Of a stretch of 64,000 bases of DNA, positions 25,139 to 32,929 are shown one piece after another. The stretch comes from Tenacibaculum sp. 190524A05c (GTDB lineage: Bacteria; Bacteroidota; Bacteroidia; Flavobacteriales; Flavobacteriaceae), in contig NZ_OZ038523.1 of NCBI RefSeq assembly GCF_964036595.1, positions 772,501 to 836,500 of the forward strand, in the 5' to 3' direction. A program made the translations under genes and the position numbers. Under the pieces are notes generated by a model, which did no database searches, was not told the DNA's origin, and saw only the letters and a list, made by a program, of their open reading frames with translations. Every line of letters starts with the position of its first letter. Within the stretch, counting starts at the first letter, position 1.

Positions 25139-25648
25139 CTATTTTCCTTTCACTGGAGTAGTCACTGTACCTCTATCCGTCTCTGGATCATCATTTCTTT
25201 CATGAACACAAATTGCTTCAGCACTTCCTCCAGTTTGTTCTATAGTATAATCAAATTGTGTATGATATAAATTATAAGTTGTACCCGCAGGTGGATTATC
25301 TAAATCTACAGGAGAATTATATTCAAACCAAAATACTCTACAATTCACATCACCTTGATTAATGGATGTATTTACAGCCTGTATCCCATTATATGCCAAA
25401 TATAAATATCCTGCATTATTATCTAATGAAATCACTACATTCGGATCTGGTGGTGTATCCACATTTAATTGCGTTGGAACATGACTTACGATATTTACAG
25501 TATATGTATTTGCAACACCTTCTTTAGCATAAACATTTGCCAATGGTGAGCCTTTAGAAATTTCATCTAATGGTATCGGTTGACAATTAATTTGGTTACA
25601 AAAACTTACTTGAATGTTAATCCCATTAATAGATTTTTGGGTGCTCAT
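25139..25648 (-). CDS. Unknown 169-residue protein upstream of the HisKA kinase
   Basis: No signal peptide and no membrane segment. The sequence is beta-rich and polar (VANTYTVNIVSHVPTQLNVD, GYLYLAYNGIQAVN, RVFWFEYNSP), with five cysteines near the two ends and in the middle. I do not recognise a family. Its 9-base distance to the kinase TTG argues for co-transcription, so it may be a ligand or modulator of that two-component system. This role is inference only. Confidence 0.6.
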   Translation of the reverse strand: MSTQKSINGINIQVSFCNQINCQPIPLDEISKGSPLANVYAKEGVANTYTVNIVSHVPTQLNVDTPPDPNVVISLDNNAGYLYLAYNGIQAVNTSINQGDVNCRVFWFEYNSPVDLDNPPAGTTYNLYHTQFDYTIEQTGGSAEAICVHERNDDPETDRGTVTTPVKGK

Positions 25649-25811
25649 AATTTATAATTTAGTTTAGTTAGATGAACTAAATGTACAATAAAATTTAGCA
25701 TAAAAACAAACAACCCTTTCGTAAAAAATGAAAGAAAAATTTTTGTAGAATTAAAAATCAGTAATACAATTAAGAAATTTTATGATACAATTATAACAAC
25801 CATAAGGGATT

Positions 25812-26534
25812 TTACTGAATTTTATCATGTTCACTTTTCCACGAAAATTTCGTGAAATTTTTTCCAATTGCTACTCCGTAGAATAATGCCATTCCAATAA
25901 CTCCTTTTAAAAAGAATAAGAAAACAACAAAAAATTGAGCAACTGTTCCTTCTTCACCAAAAAATAATCTATGAGATAAACCTGTTAATACTATACTTGT
26001 AATTAGCAATGAGAAAGCGAAATTATCAAAACTTCTTACTGGCCAATATTTGATTTTTCTTGACAAGTTGATGTCATTTCCCCATTTATCAATTAAATAG
26101 TATAAATCGTTACCTAATGGAGTAAACAGTAAAGGATCATCAGCTTTTTTTAATCTGAAAAGAATTGAAGGCGCAACTATTTTAAATTCTTCAATTTTTA
26201 CATCATGACTATTTTCGAGTTCATTGATTTTGCTAATCGTTTCTACAGGGTAGTCACCTTTGAAGAATGAAGTGCTTAGGAATTTAAGTCGATACTGAAT
26301 ACAAATTGTTCTAATTTGAGAAATATGAAAGATTTTATCTTCTTCAAGTTTTTCTCTTTTAAAATTAGCTACGTAATTATTTGACTGAGAAGAATTCAGC
26401 TTAGTTCTAATCATTTCATGCTGACTATCAACATTTTTAAGAACATCATCTACCCATTTCAAAACCTCAATTCCATTAAGGTCTTTTCTTCTATTTTTTA
26501 ATAACTCTTTGTGAAGATCAACTAAACCTAACAT
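25812..26534 (-). CDS. Unknown membrane protein with two C-terminal helices
   Basis: 240 residues. About 165 residues are soluble and helical (NRRKDLNGIEVLKWVDDVLKN), followed by two hydrophobic helices (FAFSLLITSIVLTGL and FFVVFLFFLKGVIGMALFYG) and a short polar tail. No family recognised. The perfect palindrome at 26605-26621, shared with the iron locus, lies 71 bases upstream of its ATG. That suggests, but does not prove, iron-linked control. Confidence 0.6.
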   Translation of the reverse strand: MLGLVDLHKELLKNRRKDLNGIEVLKWVDDVLKNVDSQHEMIRTKLNSSQSNNYVANFKREKLEEDKIFHISQIRTICIQYRLKFLSTSFFKGDYPVETISKINELENSHDVKIEEFKIVAPSILFRLKKADDPLLFTPLGNDLYYLIDKWGNDINLSRKIKYWPVRSFDNFAFSLLITSIVLTGLSHRLFFGEEGTVAQFFVVFLFFLKGVIGMALFYGVAIGKNFTKFSWKSEHDKIQ

Positions 26535-26604
26535 ACTGAATATCTTTTACCTAAAAATACGATAAAAAGACAACAGTAAAAAAGGGTTAGAACAACTACC
26601 TTTA

Positions 26605-26621
26605 TTTAGAATTATTCTAAA
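26605..26621. promoter_or_regulatory. Perfect 17-bp palindrome TTTAGAAT-T-ATTCTAAA
   Basis: An 8-1-8 perfect inverted repeat that overlaps the stop of the TonB receptor gene and lies upstream of the 240-residue gene. Imperfect copies lie in the imelysin and DUF4856 promoters. The form resembles operators of Fur-family metal regulators. Confidence 0.55.
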
Positions 26622-29052
26622 ACTTAAACTGCAACGTTGTATACCAATTTCTTGGTGCAGATGGAATTATTCCTGGACCTGGATAACCTGTAGCTCTTCT
26701 CGTAAAATAGACTTCATCCAATAAATTATTAACTCCGACTTCTAACTTTAAAAACTTATAAGAATAAGAGGCTGAAAAATCCAATATTCCATAAGATGGA
26801 ATTGGACCTCTTACCGCATTGGAAGCATCAGGTTGCGCAGAATTATTAGCATCATTAAATTGCTCTGACAAATAAGAATATTGCAGACTTGTTGTAAAAT
26901 CCTTGTATCCGAATTTTAAACCAGTCTTTAAGTTCACATCAGGTACGAATTCAACTCTATTACCTTTTATATTGTTTTCTTTTGAATCTGTATATTCAGA
27001 ACTAATAAACGAGGTATTGATAAACGTATTTAAACTATAATCATTTGATAAATCGAAAACACGTTTTAAGTTAACATCGATTAAAGATTCAAGACCAATA
27101 ATACGAGCTTCTCCAACATTAGTTCTCAATTGACCGACAGTATTAAGTGGAGGAATTGTAGTTGTAAAATCTCCTATTCGATTGTTATAGAATAAGGCAA
27201 ATCCGCTTAAATCATAAGAAATAAACTTATTTAAATTACCTCTAATTCCAGCATCTATTGTAAAACCTGTTTCATCATCTAAATTTGGATCTACAGCATT
27301 TGACGGATTAACAATATTTACATCTGAAAATGTAATAGAACGATAATTTTGGGAAATGTTTCCATATACTTCTAAAACATCATTTGGTTTATAACTCAAC
27401 CCTAATCCTAATAATACAAAAGAACGTTCTTTGGTGAGATTATCTGATTCTTCTACTGTTCCAATTGGATTACCAGCAGCATCTGTATTTACTCGTTTTC
27501 TAAAACCATTACTTCCTGTATTTATATATTCAAATCTAAAACCAGGAGTTACAGAAAACTTATCACTAACGTAAAATATATTCTCTCCAAAAATTGCAAT
27601 ATTCTCATTGGGATTATCAAAATCTGATTGGAAAGTATAATTTGGAAACTGATCAATAGCTGAAGAAAAATTAGCATCACTTTCATCTGTTCCTGGTCCT
27701 TGAAAAGAAGTGTTATTTGCGTTATAATACTTACCTCCTATTAAGTACGTTGCTTCTTTTCCGAATAACTTGTATTTATCTAAAAAACGAGCTTCGAATC
27801 CAAAATTGCTAAAATCACTAGTTAATAATTCTCTAGCTCCTAAATTATCAGCTAAATCAACTCTTCTATCTCTAAATCCAACGGCATCTCTTGAGGCATT
27901 TAAACCAAAGAAGTTAAAGGTAAACTTTGTATTATCAGTAAAATCATGTGTGAATTTTAAATTATATAATAACCAATCTACATTAAACCAATTTCTACTT
28001 CTATTACTTTGAAACGGATTATCAGCAAACATTGCGTCGGTTAACCCACCCGCTTGTTGAGCTAAATACGTTAAATATGTTGCTTCTGCCTCTAGTTTTG
28101 TTTTTGTATTGAAATCATAACCTACGTAAGCATATGCATTTTTTGAGTTAAATCCAGAGTTTGGTCTAAACCCATCACCTTGTTTATAGTTATAATATCC
28201 ATAATAACTCAATTTACCAGATGTTCCACCTATGCTAGTAAAGTTTGTAAAAAGATTAAAACTCCCTAAGGTAGTTCTTGAAACAACTTCAAGCGCTTTA
28301 TTAGAGTTTGGTTTTTTCATTATAAAGTTGATCAAACCTCCAAATTGAGTTCCATATTGTAAAGAAGCAGCGCCGCGAATTACTTGAATTTCCTGAAGTC
28401 CTTCTGCTGCTGGTGTATAATAACTCTCAGGATATCCTAATACATCGGCACTAATATCATATCCATTTTGACGTGTATTAAAATTAGAAGTTCTATTAGG
28501 ATCTAAACCGCGACCTCCAACATTTAATTGTAAACCTGCGTCATCATTTTCAAAAATATTTAAACCAGCAACTTGATTATATAGTTGACGAGCATTATTG
28601 GTTGCTAAATTTGCAGTAGATTCTGTTACTAGAACCACTTCTGTTTTTTTACCCGCGTAAATTGCTGTTCCCTCAACGTCCTTTAGTCTTTTTAATTCAA
28701 AAGCTTTGCGTTTTTTAGCTTTAATTTCCACTTCTGATAATTCTTCTGAAAAGGAATTTAATGTGATGTTATAAACAGTATTTACATTTGAATCAAACTT
28801 TGTTTCTAAAAGTTCGTATTCATCTAAATAAAATACAACTGTAAACACTTTCTTAGTACTTGAAAATTCAAAATATCCATTCGAATCCGTTGTAGACAAT
28901 ACGTTTCCTGAAACATCAAACAACTGTACTTTTTGAAGCTTTTTCTTAGTTTCTGAAGATACAACACCAGTAAACTTTGTTTGTGCAGTTAAGGCAGTTA
29001 TACATAGAAACAATACAAATACAATACTATAATCCTTTAATTTCAATCTCAT
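26617..29052 (-). CDS. TonB-dependent receptor, FecA-like (iron uptake)
   Basis: 811 residues from the ATG at 29052, which precedes a good signal peptide (ending TALTAQ); an earlier in-frame ATG at 29148 would add 32 unlikely residues. A CarboxypepD-like domain (KFTGVVSSE...) comes first, then a plug (VTESTANLATNNARQLYNQVAGLN, VIRGAASLQYG) and a 22-strand barrel ending in FKF. It sits in the outer membrane and would import a ferric chelate using TonB energy. The ATG overlaps the HTTM gene by 26 bases. The ligand is not visible from sequence. Confidence 0.88.
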   Translation of the reverse strand: MRLKLKDYSIVFVLFLCITALTAQTKFTGVVSSETKKKLQKVQLFDVSGNVLSTTDSNGYFEFSSTKKVFTVVFYLDEYELLETKFDSNVNTVYNITLNSFSEELSEVEIKAKKRKAFELKRLKDVEGTAIYAGKKTEVVLVTESTANLATNNARQLYNQVAGLNIFENDDAGLQLNVGGRGLDPNRTSNFNTRQNGYDISADVLGYPESYYTPAAEGLQEIQVIRGAASLQYGTQFGGLINFIMKKPNSNKALEVVSRTTLGSFNLFTNFTSIGGTSGKLSYYGYYNYKQGDGFRPNSGFNSKNAYAYVGYDFNTKTKLEAEATYLTYLAQQAGGLTDAMFADNPFQSNRSRNWFNVDWLLYNLKFTHDFTDNTKFTFNFFGLNASRDAVGFRDRRVDLADNLGARELLTSDFSNFGFEARFLDKYKLFGKEATYLIGGKYYNANNTSFQGPGTDESDANFSSAIDQFPNYTFQSDFDNPNENIAIFGENIFYVSDKFSVTPGFRFEYINTGSNGFRKRVNTDAAGNPIGTVEESDNLTKERSFVLLGLGLSYKPNDVLEVYGNISQNYRSITFSDVNIVNPSNAVDPNLDDETGFTIDAGIRGNLNKFISYDLSGFALFYNNRIGDFTTTIPPLNTVGQLRTNVGEARIIGLESLIDVNLKRVFDLSNDYSLNTFINTSFISSEYTDSKENNIKGNRVEFVPDVNLKTGLKFGYKDFTTSLQYSYLSEQFNDANNSAQPDASNAVRGPIPSYGILDFSASYSYKFLKLEVGVNNLLDEVYFTRRATGYPGPGIIPSAPRNWYTTLQFKF

Positions 29053-30382
29053 CGTTAAAAGGTAAAATCCAATCTTTATGTTTAAAACTTTCTTTTTGTT
29101 TATATAAATCAACCTTAGGGTCAATATATAGCTTACTTGGTCTTCCATTTAATGCTACATAGGATTCCACGTATACTTCTACATTTTGATGTCCATCTTT
29201 TGTGAAATGGTCTCCTAAAAAATGTGCATACTCTAATATAAAGTCAGGTTGAAAACTCATTTGCTTCTCTTGAAAAGAAGTCAAAAAATCTTTATTATCT
29301 ACATAGAAAAACTGTTTTGTTTTTCCATCGACTATTTTAAAATTTGAATAACCAGCTTTTTCCATTAACATCACTCTCCATGAAAAACGATATCCTTGTT
29401 CAGTCCAAAATAATTCGCCTGGATACAATAAATATCTCCAAGGAAACAACAATTGAATTAAAACAAAAACAGCTACTAATTTAGGAATTACTTGATTTTT
29501 ATATTGAAAGGCCTCTTTAACTTGAACCTTATAATTCAAAAAACTGATCCTGCTTTTCAACATAGAAATTACTCCTTCATGAAAACTTGGTTCAAAGAAA
29601 ATCATAGTTGCCACAATCATAATGTATGGAAACATTCCTATTGGGAATAATATTCTCGTAAACACATGAAAAACTACAACGAAAAAGAAACCTATAGTTC
29701 TGGTTCTTTTAAAAAGTAATAAAAAAGGAATACACAAATCATAAATCGCACCACTCCAACTCATGGCAAAATGAAACCATTCTTGCTGCATCACATTATT
29801 CCCAATTAATGGCAAATCGTACTTAGATGGTAACCATATTTTTAATGGTTGAGCTCTAAAAAGCCAATCTGTATTAAGTTTTGCGAGACCTGCGTAGAAA
29901 TAAACTATTCCAAGTAAAAATTTAATACTATCAATTGTCCAATTTGGAATCTTAGCATATTCAATTCCTTTATTGTTACTATCAATAGAAAAAGTTGCAT
30001 TTGCTGGTAAGAAAATCATTAAAAAACTAACAAGACTTACGAAATAGTAATGATTTAGATAAGTCGTTTTGTCCATTAGTTCTATGTAAGTAAAGCTTAA
30101 AAAGAAAGAAATTATGGCAATTCTATATTTATATCCAAAAGCTACAAATAATGCTGATAAACCACAAAAAATAAAAAGCAAATAGGTGTAGTTGCCAAAA
30201 GGTTTTATCCAATCAAAACCATAGAATGAAAAAAAGAATTTTGGAGCAATGTATAGCTTATCAATCCATCCATTATACCAAAACCTAATAATACTTAAGC
30301 ACATTAAAACTCCAAAAGCAATTCTAAAAAACGCCAAAGGAGCTGCACTTGTTGTTTTATTTATGTAGCACTTAAAATACAA
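29027..30382 (-). CDS. HTTM-domain membrane protein (vitamin K-dependent gamma-carboxylase-like)
   Basis: 451 residues. Several membrane helices (about 15-35, 70-130, 150-175, 205-270, 300-320) are followed by a soluble C-terminal region. The segment FYAGLAKLNTDWLF resembles the part of human gamma-glutamyl carboxylase that carries its active-site lysine; here it is Lys168. The start is TTG, with an in-frame stop directly in front, so no other start is likely. Its 3' end overlaps the TonB receptor start, so the two are translationally coupled. Association with imelysin and iron receptor genes is a known flavobacterial arrangement; activity is unknown. Confidence 0.82.
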   Translation of the reverse strand: MYFKCYINKTTSAAPLAFFRIAFGVLMCLSIIRFWYNGWIDKLYIAPKFFFSFYGFDWIKPFGNYTYLLFIFCGLSALFVAFGYKYRIAIISFFLSFTYIELMDKTTYLNHYYFVSLVSFLMIFLPANATFSIDSNNKGIEYAKIPNWTIDSIKFLLGIVYFYAGLAKLNTDWLFRAQPLKIWLPSKYDLPLIGNNVMQQEWFHFAMSWSGAIYDLCIPFLLLFKRTRTIGFFFVVVFHVFTRILFPIGMFPYIMIVATMIFFEPSFHEGVISMLKSRISFLNYKVQVKEAFQYKNQVIPKLVAVFVLIQLLFPWRYLLYPGELFWTEQGYRFSWRVMLMEKAGYSNFKIVDGKTKQFFYVDNKDFLTSFQEKQMSFQPDFILEYAHFLGDHFTKDGHQNVEVYVESYVALNGRPSKLYIDPKVDLYKQKESFKHKDWILPFNDEIEIKGL

Positions 30383-30400
30383 TTATCCTAATACACAAAA

Positions 30401-30426
30401 AAACTGTCTGAATAAACAGACAGTTT
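30401..30426 (-). terminator. Hairpin between imelysin and HTTM genes
   Basis: AAACTGTCTG pairs with CAGACAGTTT around AATAAA. On the minus strand a run of seven T follows. It would stop or attenuate read-through from the imelysin gene into HTTM-TonB. Confidence 0.75.
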
Positions 30427-30449
30427 CATTATTTTTTTACTCTTAACTT

Positions 30450-31556
30450 CTAATCTCCGTCAGCATCTACAAAATCAACGCTTACATTAAAAGCTTGTAG
30501 CATGTCTACCTTTAGTAAAACTACTGCTTTTTGTAATTCATCATAAGCCATTAAAGCTGGTTGATTGTTTGTATTGATTTGTTCATATAGACTAGCACTC
30601 AATGTATTGATTTGAGTTCTTGCTGATTCAAATTGATTTGTAATTGAAGTTGATAAAGTTGACTTACTCAAACTATTTAGGTAAGTCTGAAAACTAGCAC
30701 CCGTTGCACTACTTCCATAAGCTCTACCAGAAAACACATTATTTACAGCTGCCAATGCATCTAAAGCTAATTCTTTTGAATATTGTTTTGCATAAAAAGC
30801 TTCAACCTTTTCCGGTAACGGCGTAGCTGAAAAGTTACCTACTGGAATACCAAATTTATTTGCTCTTAATCTTTTTTCGTAGTGGAAAATAAAATCATTA
30901 ACAAACTTATTTAATGCACTTGTAGCAGTGTTACCTGAATTAGAAACAAAATCTCCTCTATAACTTCCATTCCAATCATCTGAAATTTCTGTTGCTATAT
31001 CAGTCATTTTAGCAATAACATCATTTACATACTTCTTATAATTAGAAGCATTAGCATCAGTAGTATACTTAGCAATGATATCCGTTTCAGTAGCAGCAAC
31101 TCCAAAGAATAAATAATCTAATGCAGGAAATCCTTGCGCATCATGATTATTTGTACTATTCAAGTCATATGTTCCAGTACTAATATTATTATCTACATCA
31201 GCAACAGTAACTGGATAAATGTTAAAATGATTTACAAATTGTAATTCTTCGGCCTTTCCTATTTCGAAAATGGCTGCGTATTGCCATACTTTATATGCAT
31301 TCAACCAAGATGTTTTAACTGCTGAAAACGTAGTTGTATTTGGAGTTGAATTGAAACTATCAAATTTTGTTTTTAAATCTTCTAGTTTAGCTTTTAAATC
31401 AGCAAATACAGGCTTTGCCATATTATCTGCTACGTTAGCTAATAAACTAGATCTATCAAAATTATCTGTACTTCCTCCAGAAGGATCTGTATCTGAACTA
31501 GAGCACGAATAAGCTAAAAGTAAGATTGTTAGTATTGCGAAATATCTTCTCATCAT
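30450..31556 (-). CDS. Imelysin-family lipoprotein (iron-regulated, EfeO/IrpA-like)
   Basis: 368 residues. The lipobox (LLAYSC) follows a 17-residue leader. The helical imelysin fold is suggested by WLNAYKVWQYAAIFEIGKAEEL, QGFPALDYLFFG and the duplicated helical layout of the family. These lipoproteins are periplasmic or surface partners in iron uptake and are not proven peptidases. Upstream lies a TATATTTG -7 box (31588-31595) with a degenerate TTTAGAAT palindrome between it and the ATG. Confidence 0.85.
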   Translation of the reverse strand: MMRRYFAILTILLLAYSCSSSDTDPSGGSTDNFDRSSLLANVADNMAKPVFADLKAKLEDLKTKFDSFNSTPNTTTFSAVKTSWLNAYKVWQYAAIFEIGKAEELQFVNHFNIYPVTVADVDNNISTGTYDLNSTNNHDAQGFPALDYLFFGVAATETDIIAKYTTDANASNYKKYVNDVIAKMTDIATEISDDWNGSYRGDFVSNSGNTATSALNKFVNDFIFHYEKRLRANKFGIPVGNFSATPLPEKVEAFYAKQYSKELALDALAAVNNVFSGRAYGSSATGASFQTYLNSLSKSTLSTSITNQFESARTQINTLSASLYEQINTNNQPALMAYDELQKAVVLLKVDMLQAFNVSVDFVDADGD

Positions 31557-31561
31557 AATTA

Positions 31562-31578
31562 TTTCTATTTATTCTAAA
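31562..31578. promoter_or_regulatory. Degenerate iron-type palindrome in the imelysin promoter
   Basis: On the minus strand TTTAGAAT-A-AATAGAAA: one perfect half-site and a poor second half. It lies between the -7 box (31588-31595, TATATTTG) and the ATG at 31556, a position suited to repression. Confidence 0.45.
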
Positions 31579-31594
31579 TAAACTGTGCAAATAT

Positions 31595-31625
31595 AAAAAG
31601 TAGCTATGAAACATAGCTACTTTTT
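31595..31625 (-). terminator. Terminator of the DUF4856 gene
   Basis: A 14-bp perfect stem (31595-31608 with 31612-31625) around AAA; the arms begin with A-run and end with T-run. It separates the DUF4856 transcript from the imelysin promoter. Confidence 0.85.
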
Positions 31626-31652
31626 AAGTAATTATTTTTATTTAGAATAGAT

Positions 31653-32843
31653 TTAATTAGCAGCCTCAGCTACTGTAAATCCATATGCATTTGCAATCTT
31701 AGTTGAAATATCATCTAAAGTTGCGTTAGTAACATCCCAGAAACCATTATCCGCCATTAAAGTTGTTAAGTAACCTTCGATGTCAGCAGCAGGTAAATGC
31801 GTTGTATTTGTTGTAGTATTTCTTGTAAATCGTAATGATTGAATAAATCCAAATCCTTCTGATAAATCATGAAATGCTGAAGCTTTATCATTAGCTAATG
31901 TAGCCTTTGCTTGTTGTAAATAGTAAACAGCTCTAATTGCAATAATTTTCGAAACTGCATTTCTAATAATAGAAGCTTGTTGGTTTCTTACATTATAATT
32001 CTTTGCAACGATTGCAGCTCTTCCTAATTTAAATGCGTCATAAATTTCTTGTGAGATTCCGGCAAAATCTGCATCACCTTCAACTCTGGCAACATACTTA
32101 CTTAAAAAACTATCTGCACCATATTGTGGATTTTCAGCATCATCTGTACCATATAAATAACCAAATGCCTCATCCCATTTGTGCTCCATTGTTGTATAGT
32201 TTTTATCTGTTGCTAAAATATCTGAGTTATTATCAGAAATATTAGAAGCCTCATCTAAAACAGCAGTTCCTAAATAGTTATTTAACATTTGATCTACCAT
32301 TAAACCACCAATTAATCCTTTGTTAATTGCTTGATTATATTCTAATCCCTTCGCACTAACGTAACGAATTGATCCACCTCCAGCTTCTTGAATTTGACCA
32401 GCAACTCCTTCTGATGCTAATGTATTCCAGTTAGGAAAAACCTCAGAAACTTGCGCAGCAATCCATCCATCGAATTTTGCTTTTAAAGTATTGGCTTCAG
32501 CTGTATTAGTTGAGAAATAATCTCTCGATGCTGCAGTTTTACTTCTTATACTTTTATCAGATGCATTTAATTCAGCTTCAGAAAAATCATTATTTCCTTC
32601 AACATGAGCGAACATTGCGTCTAATTGAGCTTCAGTTTTACTAGGATCTTTTAGAGCAGCAATAAACTCCTCTCCCATTTTAATACGTGTTGTTTGACCA
32701 GAATAACTTACTGAAGTACTTCCGTTTCTTTCGAATTTATAAGTTTGAGGTGCTGTTACTCCAGATCCTACATTATCATCATCAGAACATGAAACCATTG
32801 ACAATGTGGTTAAAGCTAATGAAGCTATAATTACTTTTTTCAT
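31653..32843 (-). CDS. DUF4856 lipoprotein
   Basis: 396 residues. The leader ends in a lipobox (SMVSC) followed by SDDD, as in surface-exposed flavobacterial lipoproteins. The body is helical and includes TYKFERNGSTSVSYSGQTTRIKMGEE near the start and GLEYNQAINKGLIGGLMVDQMLNNYL, the hallmarks of DUF4856. This family is usually encoded next to imelysin, HTTM and a TonB receptor, as here, so a part in ferric iron capture is inferred. It has its own promoter and terminator. Confidence 0.82.
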   Translation of the reverse strand: MKKVIIASLALTTLSMVSCSDDDNVGSGVTAPQTYKFERNGSTSVSYSGQTTRIKMGEEFIAALKDPSKTEAQLDAMFAHVEGNNDFSEAELNASDKSIRSKTAASRDYFSTNTAEANTLKAKFDGWIAAQVSEVFPNWNTLASEGVAGQIQEAGGGSIRYVSAKGLEYNQAINKGLIGGLMVDQMLNNYLGTAVLDEASNISDNNSDILATDKNYTTMEHKWDEAFGYLYGTDDAENPQYGADSFLSKYVARVEGDADFAGISQEIYDAFKLGRAAIVAKNYNVRNQQASIIRNAVSKIIAIRAVYYLQQAKATLANDKASAFHDLSEGFGFIQSLRFTRNTTTNTTHLPAADIEGYLTTLMADNGFWDVTNATLDDISTKIANAYGFTVAEAAN

Positions 32844-32847
32844 TTTA

Positions 32848-32864
32848 TTTAGATTAATTTCAAA
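32848..32864. promoter_or_regulatory. Degenerate iron-type palindrome, downstream site of the DUF4856 promoter
   Basis: TTTAGATT-A-ATTTCAAA, between the -7 box (32873-32880) and the ATG at 32843. It matches the perfect site at 26605 in 13 of 16 arm positions. Confidence 0.5.
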
Positions 32865-32872
32865 TAATGATG

Positions 32873-32903
32873 CAAAAATATAAAAGGATACGAAACCACC
32901 AAA
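32873..32903 (-). promoter_or_regulatory. Core promoter of the DUF4856 gene
   Basis: The minus strand reads TTTG (32903-32900), 19 bases, then TATTTTTG (32880-32873), a standard flavobacterial -33/-7 promoter. It lies between the two palindromes at 32848-32864 and 32909-32925. Confidence 0.65.
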
Positions 32904-32908
32904 GTTTA

Positions 32909-32925
32909 TTTAGAATAATTTAAAA
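32909..32925. promoter_or_regulatory. Iron-type palindrome, upstream site of the DUF4856 promoter
   Basis: TTTAGAAT-A-ATTTAAAA: a perfect left half and 6 of 8 in the right half. It lies 5 bases upstream of the -33 element. Confidence 0.5.
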
Positions 32926-32929
32926 TAAA

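Noticed and set aside
29052..29148. Upstream ATG (29148) as start of the TonB receptor
   Set aside because: It lies deep inside the HTTM gene and adds a charged stretch before the signal peptide.
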